This document shows, piece by piece, positions 1-8,830 of a DNA stretch of 64,000 nt (its first letter is position 1; every line of letters begins with the position of its first letter). This DNA is from Aricia agestis. Its lineage: Eukaryota > Arthropoda > Insecta > Lepidoptera > Lycaenidae. The DNA lies in the NCBI RefSeq assembly GCF_905147365.1, contig NC_056423.1, positions 3,266,501-3,330,500 on the forward strand. The letters are read 5' to 3'. The position numbers and the translations under genes are program-made. The notes under the pieces are model-generated. The model searched no databases, was not told where the DNA came from, and saw nothing but the letters and a program-made list of their open reading frames with translations.

Positions 1-497
1 ACGATGCTTGAGAGTCTGCAAAAATGTATGAGACGTGTCTATAATATTCATAGTGGCACTAAAGCCGCAAGATTAGGCATTCATGAGCTGTAGTGATATC
101 ACAAGTCGGGTCAATGCAAGGACTTATATATATCAATAAAAAAACTGTTTTATTTCTGAGTAAATTTGAATCAAATCTTTTTAGAAAGTCTACGTGATGA
201 CCTACCACCGGTTCGGGAACTAACCCGGCGAGAAAAACCGGCGTAAGAAACTCGCAATAGTGGTATTATAAAAAGTGGTATTATATGACCAGTGTTCTGA
301 CGATACTGAAAGGATTTGAAGAGACGGGTCACTAACGCTGCATTTAAATATTATGTAAAGATGTTAATAGGCGGCTGAAATTGCTATCATCCCATTCGTT
401 TGAGAACGCTTATGAATGCTTTTTCTTTTTTTAATACTCTAGTTGCATCTAAAATGTACATTTGGTACTTGTAACATCACAAACAATGAAAACTCAC
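1..497 (-). other. unc79 intron after coding exon 6
   Basis: Starts with the donor GTGAGT read on the minus strand at 497-492. No further exon could be recognised before the window edge. About 200-260 holds a plus-strand fragment (motif CTACCACCGGTTCGGGAAC) that recurs at 48057-48107, probably the tail of a Lepidopteran retroelement. Confidence 0.6.
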
Positions 498-683
498 TAG
501 AGAATTTGCACAGCAACCCCTTCCTGTCAAACAGCTTGGCATCAAAAGGCGGCCAGTAGTAGAACAGCAGTTTCGCGGCAGACAAGCGCGCGCCCGCAGT
601 GCCGTACGCAACTACGGACAGTACGTCCGCGACCACGCCCCTTTTCAGCGACATGAGACATTCTAGCAGCTGGCAGTGGTGCG
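498..683 (-). CDS. unc79: unc79 coding exon 6
   Basis: 186 bp. Acceptor TATCCCACAG ends at 684 and donor TCTA|GTGAGT follows 498. Completes the codon split with exon 5 as Ala and then encodes HHCQLLECLM, a charged turn, VLSVVAYG and KLLFYYWPPF. These align with the vertebrate YHCQLLECLM, LLYVIAYG and MLFHYWPNL blocks. The segment is a pair of helices of the armadillo/HEAT-like N-terminal solenoid. GC content is clearly higher than in the flanking introns. Confidence 0.93.
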
Positions 684-3600
684 CTGTGGGATAGTTAAAT
701 AAATTAATAAAATATCCTAACCAAATACAGCTCGACAAGGCTTTAAATGAACGGGGCGAAAAAAGGAACTGACGCTGCCATCATACAAAGACGTCATTTT
801 TGACAGTTCTCCTTTACCAGCAGCGCTCCCACCCACGTTAATTTAAAGCCTTGTCGCACTATATAACGAGTTCACAGAAGTTTGACAACCGCTAATAGTT
901 TTTTACGCCGTACGCCACTACGGATAGTGGCGTATACGACCACGCCCCTTTTGAGAGACATTTTAGCAGGTGGCAGTCGTGAGCTGTAGGATAATACATT
1001 ACCTGGGTTGCTCGAGTGCTGGAACACCATCATGATGATCGCGCCAACCGATTGTGAGGCCTCACTCTCCTCTCCCATGCCGGGGTAGCGCCGGGCTGCA
1101 ACCATTTAAACCTCATTATATTTTGTTGGGTTACCTATAGTCCGGTCGCGGAGTATTATTCGTATTGATTGCTAGTCGTCTCTTATACCAATCAAAAATG
1201 TTGCTGTCACATTCCTGTGTCAATAAATTAGCAACATACTTGAGCGCGAACAAAGAGACAGACAACAACGGGTCAACACCATAAATTTTTAATATAATCT
1301 GTTGTAGCCGATCGCAAATAGAATTCTGCGTAATTTTCTTTCAAGATTGTTTCCGAGTGTCACCTTATTCATCATCAGACGATGTCTCAGGTGAATGATC
1401 ACGTGGGTACCGAGTACGGCATGGTGATGATGACTCACTGATGGTGAACGGCAGGATGTAGTAGCACAGCAGGTGTATGATGACCTGGTGCAGGCTCGCG
1501 GGGAACACGGCCACGCAGTACGCCAGTATGTAGGGCAGCAGGCAGCCCAGACAATGCAGCATGGTGATGATGACTCACTGATGGTGAACGGCAGGATGTA
1601 GTAGCACAGCAGGTGTATGATGTCCTGGTGCAGGCTCGCGGGGAACACGGCCACGCAGTACGCCACTAGGTACGGTAGGTTGTCGATGTTCTCTGGCTCC
1701 AGGAATGGTAGCAGACAGCCCAGGCACTGCAGCACCGCTTGCCCGAACGCTGGAGTAACGGGGTTTCAAATCAAATCAAAATCATTTATTCACAAAGTTT
1801 TTATTAGCATGGCTCAAGGTCATTATGATACCTCAGTACCGTAAGTTCAAAGATATTTTACAAGAATAATCGTATCCTGGCAGCTGCTGACATAAAGCAC
1901 ACTTAAAGAAACTGGAACTTAAGAATACCTTTAGCGAATTTTATTTCGTGTCACCAGTTGTCGTGGTTACAAGTCAGAAAGTTTTGCAAAATGGTAGCGC
2001 TTTTTATATTAATACATTGGACAGTAAATGCTGACTTCAGCTTTGTTTCAAGTACCTTGTACTCCAAAAGGTATCAGCGGTGCTACGTCCACCAGTAGCT
2101 GAATACCTTGGAACACGCCCTTGTAGTCCAGGTTGGGGTAGAGGCTCATGCGCTCCGCATCCATATCTGCGTCTCTGATCATCTCTAATGGCGATTGGGG
2201 CACGTCTTTTAGTACACCTGAAACAGAGAGGGAGTTGATGAAATCCGGAGGATTTTTTGACCTGGTATTAAAGGGGCTTCAAGTCAATCAAGGTTCAGGA
2301 CTGGCCCTTGAAATGACCATTGGATGCATGGATATTTTTTAATCAGGCTATTGTCTTAACCAAATAAGAAAAGGCTAGGCTAGAAGGACGTTCCGTTAGT
2401 TAAATATTTTAAAACCACCACTGGGAACTTCCCAGAAACTTGCAGCTGGTTCTGTTAGCACAACAGCAACTTACTGTGCCACCATCTATCATACAATCGC
2501 GAATAGCTTGTCGCGGTATACTCACTGAGCATTATTTTTGAGCATCATTATTATTCTTCCTACTCCTCCTATTTTCTTCTGATTAATTTCGTTACGGGTC
2601 CCAAGACAGCTTTAGCATGTCCCTCGAGCTCCCTGAGATCGTATCAAAGGGTTTTCGTGGTTGGATACCGTTGTCGATCCTGGCTACACAGGAGATACAG
2701 TGGTGGGAATGTGTGGTGGGCCAAAGCCCGTTTTTAAATACTCACTGAGCAGGGTCTGCGAGAAGTACCGGATGGTGTTGGCCATTTCAGCGCCGGTGGG
2801 CAGTGGCGGCATGTTGTGCATCAGACGTAGCTGGTAATCGTACAACGATCTGATTTTGGCCGTGACTGAAACGCGCAGAACCCATTTAGAAATTAGACCA
2901 CATACCAACAGGGCTATTCAGAACACTTCGACTTGGATTTATATAGCATGCCCAATAAGAGTAAGGCCGCGTTTTTACTGGAGCTGCGTTGTGAGGGATT
3001 TGTTTTTGGGAACCATTATAATCGAACCCCTGACCTCGCGCAGAGCAATGATTCTTTTGGATCTTATCACATTCCTCGCAAGGCAGCTTCAGTGGAAAAT
3101 CAGCCTTATTGGGAAGGGAGGAATACCAAATCTGTATCGAAATGCGAATTGTGAATGCCCTAGGATGTCGCCAATTTAACCCAAAACCACCAACAGTCCG
3201 CGTTAGTTTCGAGTCTTGAAGAATTTGTAGAATAAGTACTTAAATTAATGCTCATGACTAACTACTATTACTCATGAGTAATAGTAGTTAGTAGGTGGTT
3301 GAAGGTTATGTAATACAAATATAGTACATAAATGTATAAATAATTAATTATGAAAGTTAATATTTGAGAACTAGCTACTAAGGTCCCTTACACATTTGCA
3401 GAGAATTTGATACTGGATACTATTGGACACAATAATATTAAGTATGTTGATTTATATGCCACTAGGGTGTTTGTGGCATATTTATAATATTATGGTTGCA
3501 TAATAATATACTATACAGTACAAATTGCCATTATTTAATTATTTTTAATGTATACCTGATAGATTTGTAGCAAAAATACAATTTATAAGGTCCACTTTAG

Positions 3601-6241
3601 ATGACAATAATTTGAACCTGTAATAAGTCAAATAGCAATAGCACAAAGCAGTATGAAGTGAAGAGTTGAAAATTATTTCAACTGAAGCCCAATTCACAAT
3701 TATTTCTGTTCAATTTGCAATATGGTCCCAAACGAGAGCCATGCTTCGGCGCGAATGGGCCGCCTCGACCGGAGAAATACCACGCTCTCACAGAAAACCG
3801 GCGTGAAACAGCGCTTGCGCTGCCGCGCTGTGTTTCGCCGAGTGAGTTTACCAGAGGCCCAATCCCCTACCCTCCCCTATTCCCTTCCCTTCTCATCCCT
3901 ACCCTCCCCTATTACCCTATTCCCTCTTAAAAGGCCGGCAACGCACCTGCAGCCCTTCTGATGCTGCGACGGAAGAAGGGGCAAACGAGCAAACGGGTCA
4001 CCTGATGGAAAGCAACTTCCGTCGCCCATGGACACTCGCAGCATCAGAAGAGCTGCAGGTGCGTTGCCGGACTTTTAAGAGGGAATAGGGTAATAGGGGA
4101 GGGTAGCGAAGGGAAGGGAATAGGATAGAGAGGGATTGGGCCTCCGGTAAACTCACTCACTCGGCGAAACACAGCGCAAGCGCTGTTTCACGCCGGTTTT
4201 CTGTGAGAACGTGGTATTTCTCCGGTCGAGCCGGCCCATTCGTGCCGAAGCATGGCTCTCCCACGTTAAACGACGACCCTGCTCAGTGAGTATGCTTTCC
4301 ATCAGTTGACCCGTTTGCTCGTTTGCCTCCTTATTTCATAAAAAAAGGTCTCCCCAATCCCTACGCGTTGAATCAAGTATACACAAGCAATAGTTATGCT
4401 CTGACGGTGGAATCCAAATGTGAATTGAATAGAAATAATTATGAGTATCACCCCCTGTTCTGTAGTTGATGTTTCATGGTAGTAGAATAACAAAGTTAGA
4501 GCAAGTACCTATGTATAACGAGTGTATGAATGAATGAATAATAAAAAAAAATATAAATTGCTTCCGGTACAATAATCATTCTATGTATAAATAATCGGCC
4601 AAGTGCGAGTCGGACTCGAGCACGAAGGGTTCCGTACCGCTATAAAGCAAAAATAGGCCAAAAATTGTGATTTTTGTATGGGAGCCCCCCATAATTTTTT
4701 TTATCATTAAATTCGACATTTAACTAAGGCTTTTGTGAAAATATCAAGTAACTCCGTGTTGCTACTTTTTGGCCTTTTTTATCAATAGTGATATCGAGCA
4801 AAAAAGGCCAAAAAATCACGTTTGTTGTATGGGAGCCCCACTTAATCATTTTGTGTTTAGTATTTGTTGTAATAGCGCCAAAAGATATACACAATCTGTG
4901 AAAATTTCAGAAGTCTAGCTATAAGATTTTTGTTACTAACAATTTGGGCCTTAGTAGCTCTCAAAAAAGAATTTATTTATTTATTATTATAGCCGTTCTT
5001 GTGATACAGCCTGGAGACAGACAGACAGACGGACAGACATTGAAGTCTCAGTAATAGGGTCCCGTTTTTACCCTTTGGGTACGGAACCCTAAAAATTAGA
5101 CCCTCATACAAATGTATAAAAATAATAAAATTATTCATGGCATGTATCCCTTTTACTCCAAATAGACTGCATCGTGCAAAGAATATAATCCTGAAAATAA
5201 CTTAAGATTCATAATCTATTTGAAAGTTAGTAACATCCAAGTCAATTTGATAATGTATTTGTGGCAGGTATTTATTTCAACCAAAAAATTTTCAATAGTA
5301 GCTAAGTTTAGTTTATTATGTCTAAATATTTGTACTAGGCCGCAGTTGTTTTTTTAATCTTTTGAATAAGCTTGAAGAGCAGAGTGCAGGAAATCAGAAA
5401 CTCATTACTTAAGTGGTTTTAAAAATAAAGTAATGACTGGATAGTGTTCGTTCAGGGCAGAATGGTATAGATTTTACAATTTTAACGCATTGAGATAAAA
5501 TGTAGAGTAAGTACCTGAAATTATCTGTATGGATAAATAGCGTTCCAAAGCTAGATTGTCTAAATAAAAGGTATTCATAATAACAAACATTAAGATGGAA
5601 TATAAATGAAGAGAGGTCAAGGAAATTATAACCATTCACACTCAAAGGCAATCAACAGTAAGACAAACATACAGTAATATTTCACATATAGATCCCAATC
5701 AAACCTACACGGGGTAAACCAACACCGGTCGCTACTGGAGACATCGACAAGTGTACGACAACATACAACTGGTAAATCAAGCCACGGACACAAGAACACG
5801 TAGAGGAGAGTACAGGCAAAGGCTCACTTCCCACCGAGTAAAGGACACAGCTCTAGCATTAGATTTGCCATCCCTCTCATGCTCCCCATTCAACAACACC
5901 TAGCCAGAAAATCTATACCATTAATCGGCAAAGCTATAGGTAAGACACCGAAGGTCATCAGGCACAAGCGGAGGGAGCGACAGGAATACTGGTGTCAGTG
6001 CACTTTTACCACGGCCCGCGAGCTCACCTCTCGGCTTCAGCAGCTCGTAAGCGATCTGCTTATCATACGCCTGCGTTGACTGCATTATAACATAAAAAGC
6101 GTTCTCTAGAATGAGACCGAAGTTTCACTTCTGAAAAAAGAATGCATTAATGGGCATGCATGCGACATTTTTGATATATATGAGCGGCGAAGCGGTTTCT
6201 CGTTCGTACGAATACTTACAGGCCGCGGCCCGTGTACCCAT
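498..6241 (-). CDS. unc79: unc79, six N-terminal coding exons (3' part off the left edge)
   Basis: UNC79 is a very large HEAT-like scaffold that, with UNC80, holds and regulates the NALCN sodium-leak channel in neurons. Seen here: exons 6241-6220, 2865-2746, 2217-2056, 1749-1579, 1095-1003 and 683-498, with lengths 22, 120, 162, 171, 93 and 186. Every exon ends after the first base of a codon and the next begins with two bases, so all joins are in frame. Recognition rests on blocks matching vertebrate UNC79 as I remember it: SKIRYLQEY vs AKIRSLYDY, YFSQTLLS, YPSLDYQG vs YPNLDYKG, CLLPFL, HKDII vs HQDII, SNPxxHCQLLECLM, and a YWP motif. The vertebrate segment between YFSQTLLS and SVLRDAP (roughly 45 residues) is absent: exon 2 joins exon 3 directly. 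About 251 of an expected ~2,600 codons are in the window. No frameshift or stop is seen in the six exons. Confidence 0.9.
733..856. mobile_element. MITE with 16-bp terminal inverted repeats in unc79 intron 5
   Basis: CGACAAGGCTTTAAAT at 733-748 is repeated in inverted orientation at 841-856. The 124-bp element has no ORF. It sits in the short intron between exon 5 and exon 6, downstream (in gene orientation) of the broken exon 6 copy. Family not recognised; no clear target duplication. Confidence 0.6.
909..983 (-). pseudogene. degenerate partial copy of unc79 exon 6
   Basis: On the minus strand, about 75 bases aligned to exon 6 share blocks such as ACTGCCA, CTGCTA, AATGTCTC, AAAAGGGGCGTGGTC and GGCGTACGGC. 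The copy has lost 7 bases around the codons for MSL and gained about one base later, so its frame is broken. It retains an acceptor-like CCTACAG just before its first base. It begins only 19 bases after the end of exon 5, too short for a normal intron, so correct splicing presumably skips it to the real exon at 683. See findings. Confidence 0.75.
1003..1095 (-). CDS. unc79: unc79 coding exon 5
   Basis: 93 bp. Acceptor GGTTGCAG precedes 1095 and donor CCAG|GTAATG follows 1003. Encodes a Thr split with exon 4, then a short polar stretch and SVGAIIMMVFQHSSNP, matching SASSMLMIAMQYTSNP of vertebrate UNC79. The first half (RRYPGMGEESEAS) is poorly conserved, as expected for a loop. Confidence 0.88.
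1421..1560 (-). pseudogene. partial copy of unc79 exon 4 directly downstream of exon 4
   Basis: 140 bp that repeats 1561-1733 almost exactly, apart from a few substitutions and a clean 33-bp deletion that removes 11 codons (the EPENIDNLP region). It carries its own donor (TCA|GTGAGT). It lacks the first 16 bases of exon 4 and any acceptor, and abuts the first donor by only 18 bases. Using the second donor instead of the first would add 140 bases and shift the frame, so it is best read as a pseudo-exon in intron 4. Confidence 0.85.
1579..1749 (-). CDS. unc79: unc79 coding exon 4
   Basis: 171 bp. Acceptor GTTACTCCAG ends at 1750 and donor CATCA|GTGAGT follows 1579. Encodes AFGQAVLQCLGCLLPFLEPE, then NLPYLVAYCVAVFPASLHQD and a hydrophobic helix ending LPFTI. 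It matches the vertebrate block with CLLPFL, LPYTMIS, TFPPFLHKDII and FLPMAI. A tandem partial copy lies immediately downstream (1421-1560). Confidence 0.95.
1750..2055 (-). other. unc79 intron 3
   Basis: 306 bp, GT...AG on the minus strand. AT-rich, with no recognisable repeat or ORF. Confidence 0.7.
2056..2217 (-). CDS. unc79: unc79 coding exon 3
   Basis: 162 bp. Acceptor CTCTGTTTCAG ends at 2218 and donor ACAAG|GTACTT follows 2056. Encodes SVLKDVPQSPLEMIRDADMD, an acidic linker, then MSLYPNLDYKGVFQGIQLL and VDVAPLIPFGVQ. These align with vertebrate YSVLRDAP, YPSLDYQGLY and LLDLVPLL. Exon 2 plus this exon reads straight through the Ser codon. Confidence 0.93.
2568..2738 (+). repeat. Interspersed repeat L (copy 1) in unc79 intron 2
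   Basis: Shares ATTAATTTCGTT, GGGTCCCAAGACAG, AAAGGGTTTTCGTG and GTGTGGTGGGCC with 53105-53385 (+) and 23470-23592 (-). At 53105 it follows a LINE C-terminal ORF, so it is probably a LINE 3' UTR. Its A-rich end touches the splice donor of unc79 exon 2. Confidence 0.65.
2746..2865 (-). CDS. unc79: unc79 coding exon 2
   Basis: 120 bp. Acceptor GCGTTTCAG ends at 2866 and donor CTCA|GTGAGT follows 2746. Encodes TAKIRSLYDYQLRLMHN, MPPLPTGAEMANTIRYFSQT and LL. The vertebrate N-terminus reads SKIRYLQEY, VPSGTDIANTLKYFSQTLLS, which makes this the strongest single match in the gene. The first two bases (TC) complete a Phe codon with exon 1. Confidence 0.95.
2866..3719 (-). other. unc79 intron 1, distal part
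   Basis: AT-rich, no gene on either strand. Contains a perfect 34-bp palindrome at 3258-3291 (arms CTAACTACTATTACTCA, no spacer) and a looser hairpin around 3454-3482 built on ATATGCCAC/GTGGCATAT. Confidence 0.6.
3720..4348. mobile_element. SINE A inside SINE A, inverted (three parts)
   Basis: 3720-3977 is the 5' part of a plus-strand SINE A (GAGAGCCATGCTTCGG ... TGATGCTGCGA). 3978-4266 is a near-complete copy on the minus strand, ending CTCTCCCACG. About 4287-4348 is a plus-strand tail (CTTTCCATCAG ... TTATTTCAT then A-run). The order fits a minus copy inserted into an older plus copy, with loss of about 14 bases at the left joint. The family starts CGTGGGAGAGCC, has a Pol III B-box-like GGCTCGACC, a C-rich CCCTA simple repeat in the middle, and an A tail. 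It resembles the Lepidopteran Metulj SINEs (from memory). Confidence 0.85.
4598..5095 (+). repeat. Interspersed repeat H, longest copy (~500 bp)
   Basis: Starts near CGGCCAAGTGCGAGTCGG, has two GTATGGGAGCCCC blocks, then a GATACAGCCTGGAGACAGAC run with a (GACA/GACG)n stretch, and ends GGGTACGGAACCCTAAAAA. Partial copies lie at 11027-11187, 24262-24347, 24526-24722, 38296-38395 (-) and 51447-51626. Very common in Lepidopteran DNA; class uncertain, no ORF. Confidence 0.75.
5096..6027 (-). other. unc79 intron 1, proximal part
   Basis: No host exon. 5690-6027 is more GC-rich. On the plus strand it reads, with stops, as a possible relic of a transposase-like C-terminus (KTPKVIRHKRRERQEYWCQC near 5955). 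I could not assign it to a family with confidence. Confidence 0.4.
6028..6085 (-). other. Possible alternative first exon of unc79 (weak)
   Basis: On the minus strand an ATG at 6085-6083 opens MQSTQAYDKQIAYELLKPR and then meets a donor, AGAG|GTGAGC. It stops one base into a codon, so it would join exon 2 in frame through a Val. The stretch is GC-richer than its surroundings. No homolog of this peptide is recognised, and it overlaps the possible transposase relic, so coincidence is likely. Confidence 0.25.
6220..6241 (-). CDS. unc79: unc79 coding exon 1 (start codon)
   Basis: 22 coding bases: ATG at 6241-6239, reading MGTRAAA plus one base, then donor GGCCT|GTAAGT at 6219. Context AAACATGGG is a good Kozak site. 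Joined to exon 2 it gives MGTRAAAFTAKIRSLYDY. The Phe two residues before the conserved KIR block matches QFASKIR of vertebrates and agrees with my recollection of insect Unc79 N-termini. The 5' UTR continues to higher coordinates; its end is not visible. Confidence 0.82.
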
Positions 6242-6720
6242 GTTTATCAGCTGTATCTTAAAGCTTCCCTGCATTTGAGTCTCACGCGCGGAGTGTCACT
6301 AATCTTGTAATCAATACAACAACAATTTAGGCACAGATTCCGGATGCGAGCGTCCGTATATGAAAGAGATAAGACCTAAATCTAGATATTCTATTCTCTT
6401 CGTGCCGACCGCACATGCGTAGTGCTTCGTGCTTGAGACGATACCATTGGACCATAGAGAAATATAAACATACACCATTGGACGATATGCGTGTATCCTC
6501 CAATGGTATCCTCAATAGCACAAAGCTTCGTTAAGATAGACGCATGTGTGGCCGCGGCATCGGGCAATCGATCGGCGAGTGTTGTTTACGTTTGAGCTTA
6601 CCGCGCATGTCTTTGGTCTTGTCAGTTGTCACTGTCAGAGTGCGCATGCGCGATAATGACAGCTGTCATACTAAGGCTTCATCCACTTGTTGCGACACCT
6701 TGCGACGCGACACGACGTTT
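6242..6720 (-). promoter_or_regulatory. Likely unc79 5' UTR and promoter-proximal region
   Basis: GC-richer than its surroundings. Seen: an NRF-1/Ewg-type palindrome TGCGCATGCGC at 6641-6651; three CCAAT-type boxes (CCATTGG near 6446 and 6477, CCAATGG near 6500), two of which form an inverted repeat GATACCATTGGA/TCCAATGGTATC; and a GTAAGC donor-like site near 6600. No TATA box was placed. The role is inferred from position directly upstream of the start codon. Confidence 0.45.
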
Positions 6721-7398
6721 ACGATTACCTACAGTATTTTGGAGATTGATTTTGGTCTTCAAATACAATACAAGTTATGTACTTATTAACTTGAAATATA
6801 ATAAACTAAAACGCTTTTTTTATTTCTCTAAATAATAATGATAAACGATCATGGGTATCATCCACTGCCAATACTAGTACAATTTAGGTACAATCCTACG
6901 CTTACCCAACCGCACAAAGGCGGGTAATGAGGTTGCGTCTGCCCATTGTCCGCAACTGGAGCATGTGGGCGAATTAATTATTCATCATCGATCATTATCG
7001 TATCGGAAAGATGTTACTGTTCATTAGAACTATAGACAAAAGTTCGTACTTAATACATAATAGTTACTACTTAATAGTAAGTCATTTAAATAATAGTATA
7101 TTATAATAACGAGTACTTGGGTTATTGGACCCAAAAAATTGGGCCCAATGGGTCCAATTACCAGATATGCATTTTAATCATTTTTTCATCTTGCGATTGG
7201 TCCCAAGTAATTATTTTTTATGACTTTCAGGCTTATATCCGTAGGGCCCGCAAAAAAGTTGCAGATTTGAATAAAAAACAAATATAATTGCTTTGTATGG
7301 AAATGTTTATTGAGATCTTAAAAATTAAAACATCAAACAATTAGTAAAAATAACAGGATATAAATCAATATTTGGCCAATAATAAAATAAAGTATTAT
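6721..7398. other. AT-rich upstream DNA, no gene
   Basis: Contains a hairpin at about 7125-7156 (TTGGACCCA ... TGGGTCCAA). No ORF or repeat family recognised. Confidence 0.5.
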
Positions 7399-7454
7399 AA
7401 AAACTAATAACATAAGCCCTGCACAAGGGTGCAGGGCTTATGTTATTAGTTTTT
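7399..7454. repeat. Perfect 26-bp hairpin, 4-nt loop
   Basis: Arms 7399-7424 and 7429-7454 are exact inverses (inner part CATAAGCCCTGCAC), loop AAGG. Confidence 0.95.
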
Positions 7455-7703
7455 ATTTTATTAAGCGGGCAAGGCAAGGGCCTTGCCCCCTTAATTTATA
7501 AAAAATATATACATACAGGTGCGTATAACTTATTTCTATAGAAAAATATTTCCACAAGTATTAACTTAATGATCCCTACGACGTAAGTCGTAAAGATACA
7601 GAAAAGCAAGGCCTTTGCATCCGTTGTGGATGATTTATATTTTATAGTATTTTTAGAACACCACAAATAACCAATCTTCAATTATACATGTGTAATGCCT
7701 AAA

Positions 7704-7945
7704 CAATCCGTATGGTTGCCCGCAAGCGCGTACGGCATTCTCGCACCTTAGCCGGCCTAATCCAGCTTAATGAACAGGTCAATAGGTACGTCTGGGACCA
7801 ACCATGTGCAGGTTTCCTCACGGTGTTTTCCTCACCGTCCGAGCATCCGTATTATGAACTTGAGTTCTGAAAATATGTCTCATTGGTATACACTATACGC
7901 CTTCATCCGGGATCGAACCTGCATCCTCTCGAGTGCGAATCAATT
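7704..7945 (-). mobile_element. tRNA-derived SINE N, copy 1
   Basis: Minus-strand head has a B-box-like GGTTCGATCCC near 7910. The body shares GTATGGTTGCCC, AGGTTTCCTCAC and GTTTTCCT with the copy at 45612-45832. It abuts the Helitron-like element that starts at 7949. Confidence 0.75.
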
Positions 7946-7948
7946 TTA

Positions 7949-8237
7949 TATCTTTAAACGAGCAATTCTTGTATATATGTCGTAGGATGATTTGATAAAT
8001 CCGTGTTTTCGCGAAATCCCTAGAATTTTCGCGAAAATTCGATTTATCATCCTACGACATCGACATATATATATATTTATAATTGGAATCTCGGAATCGA
8101 CTCCAACGATTTTCATGAAATTTAGTATATAGGGGGTTTCGGGGGCGATAAATCGATCTAGCTAGGAATCATCTTTAGAAAATGACATTTTATTCGTGTT
8201 TTATCGAATATCGAGCAAAGCTCGGTGAAATAGCTAG
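7949..8237 (+). mobile_element. Helitron-like element J, copy 1, with inserted palindrome
   Basis: Family J begins (A)TCTTATATCTTTAAACG, carries a TA microsatellite, then TTGGAATCTCGGAATCG, and ends with a CCGAGC-AAA-GCTCGG hairpin, ~9 nt, and CTAG. That is the terminal plan of Helitrons (TC start, hairpin, CTRR end). In this copy the TA tract is interrupted at 7977-8060 by a palindromic insert (ATGTCGTAGGATGAT and its inverse). Confidence 0.65.
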
Positions 8238-8376
8238 TCAATCATTCATTATATTTGCTTTAAAAGTGGTAGTTTAGATGCTAATATTATTACTTATTAC
8301 TCAGCTCTTACACTCGTTAACTATAGGTCTACCTAAAGGCCACGAATTTCCTCGATAAGAAAGATACAACTGCATC

Positions 8377-8759
8377 AAAAACAAGTAATAATAATAGCTC
8401 CCACACCGGTTTCGGTGACGGTGGCCGGTTTCATTGAAACCAGGCCAGCTACGCAGGAGTAATTTTATAGTGCCCAAGTGTGTGCGCAGTACACAAGAGC
8501 ACTCTCTGTTACTTTACTCTCATAACCCAGTGGGACGGCAGACCGACACGACTGGCGAGGGATCAGGCGCAGGACCGACTTTTTACATGCCCATCCGACG
8601 CATGGATCATCTTACTTGTTAGACAATCAGGTGATCAGCCTGCATTATCCTAACCAAACTTGGAAATAACATGTTTCCAACGCGGGAATCGAACCCACGA
8701 CCTTCGAGTCAAGAGCCAAGCTCTGAACCACTGGACCACGGAGGCGGAAAAACAAGTAA
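8377..8759 (-). mobile_element. tRNA-derived SINE B, copy 1, with 12-bp target duplication
   Basis: The element spans 8389-8747, flanked by AAAAACAAGTAA at 8377-8388 and 8748-8759, proof of retroposition. On the minus strand it starts with a tRNA-like head (GCCTCCGTGGTCCAGTGGTT, B box GGTTCGATTCC) and has a conserved body (GATGATCCATGCGTCGG, CATGTAAAAAGTCGG). The 3' end is GTGGGAG plus short TAA-rich repeats. Other copies: 18864-19236, 22522-22870, 52438-52560 (fragment). Confidence 0.9.
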
Positions 8760-8762
8760 CAA

Positions 8763-8830
8763 TACTCTGTCACATGGAAATCGAACCCGTGACCCCCGAG
8801 TGACCACGCAACGGCCATTACAATACATTA
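8763..8830 (-). repeat. tRNA-like SINE fragment
   Basis: Minus strand reads GGGGGTCACGGGTTCGATTT, a B-box-containing SINE head, next to SINE B. No cloverleaf consistent with a functional tRNA. Confidence 0.5.

Noticed and set aside
1..60. Acceptor-like TTTGCAG on the minus strand near position 17 as unc79 exon 7
   Set aside because: Only about 15 bases remain in the window and the predicted residues do not match the next UNC79 block.
8690..8760. tRNA gene on the minus strand
   Set aside because: Only A- and B-box-like heads continuous with a SINE body; no acceptor stem pairing. The same holds for 19170-19236, 22522-22595 and 45770-45832.
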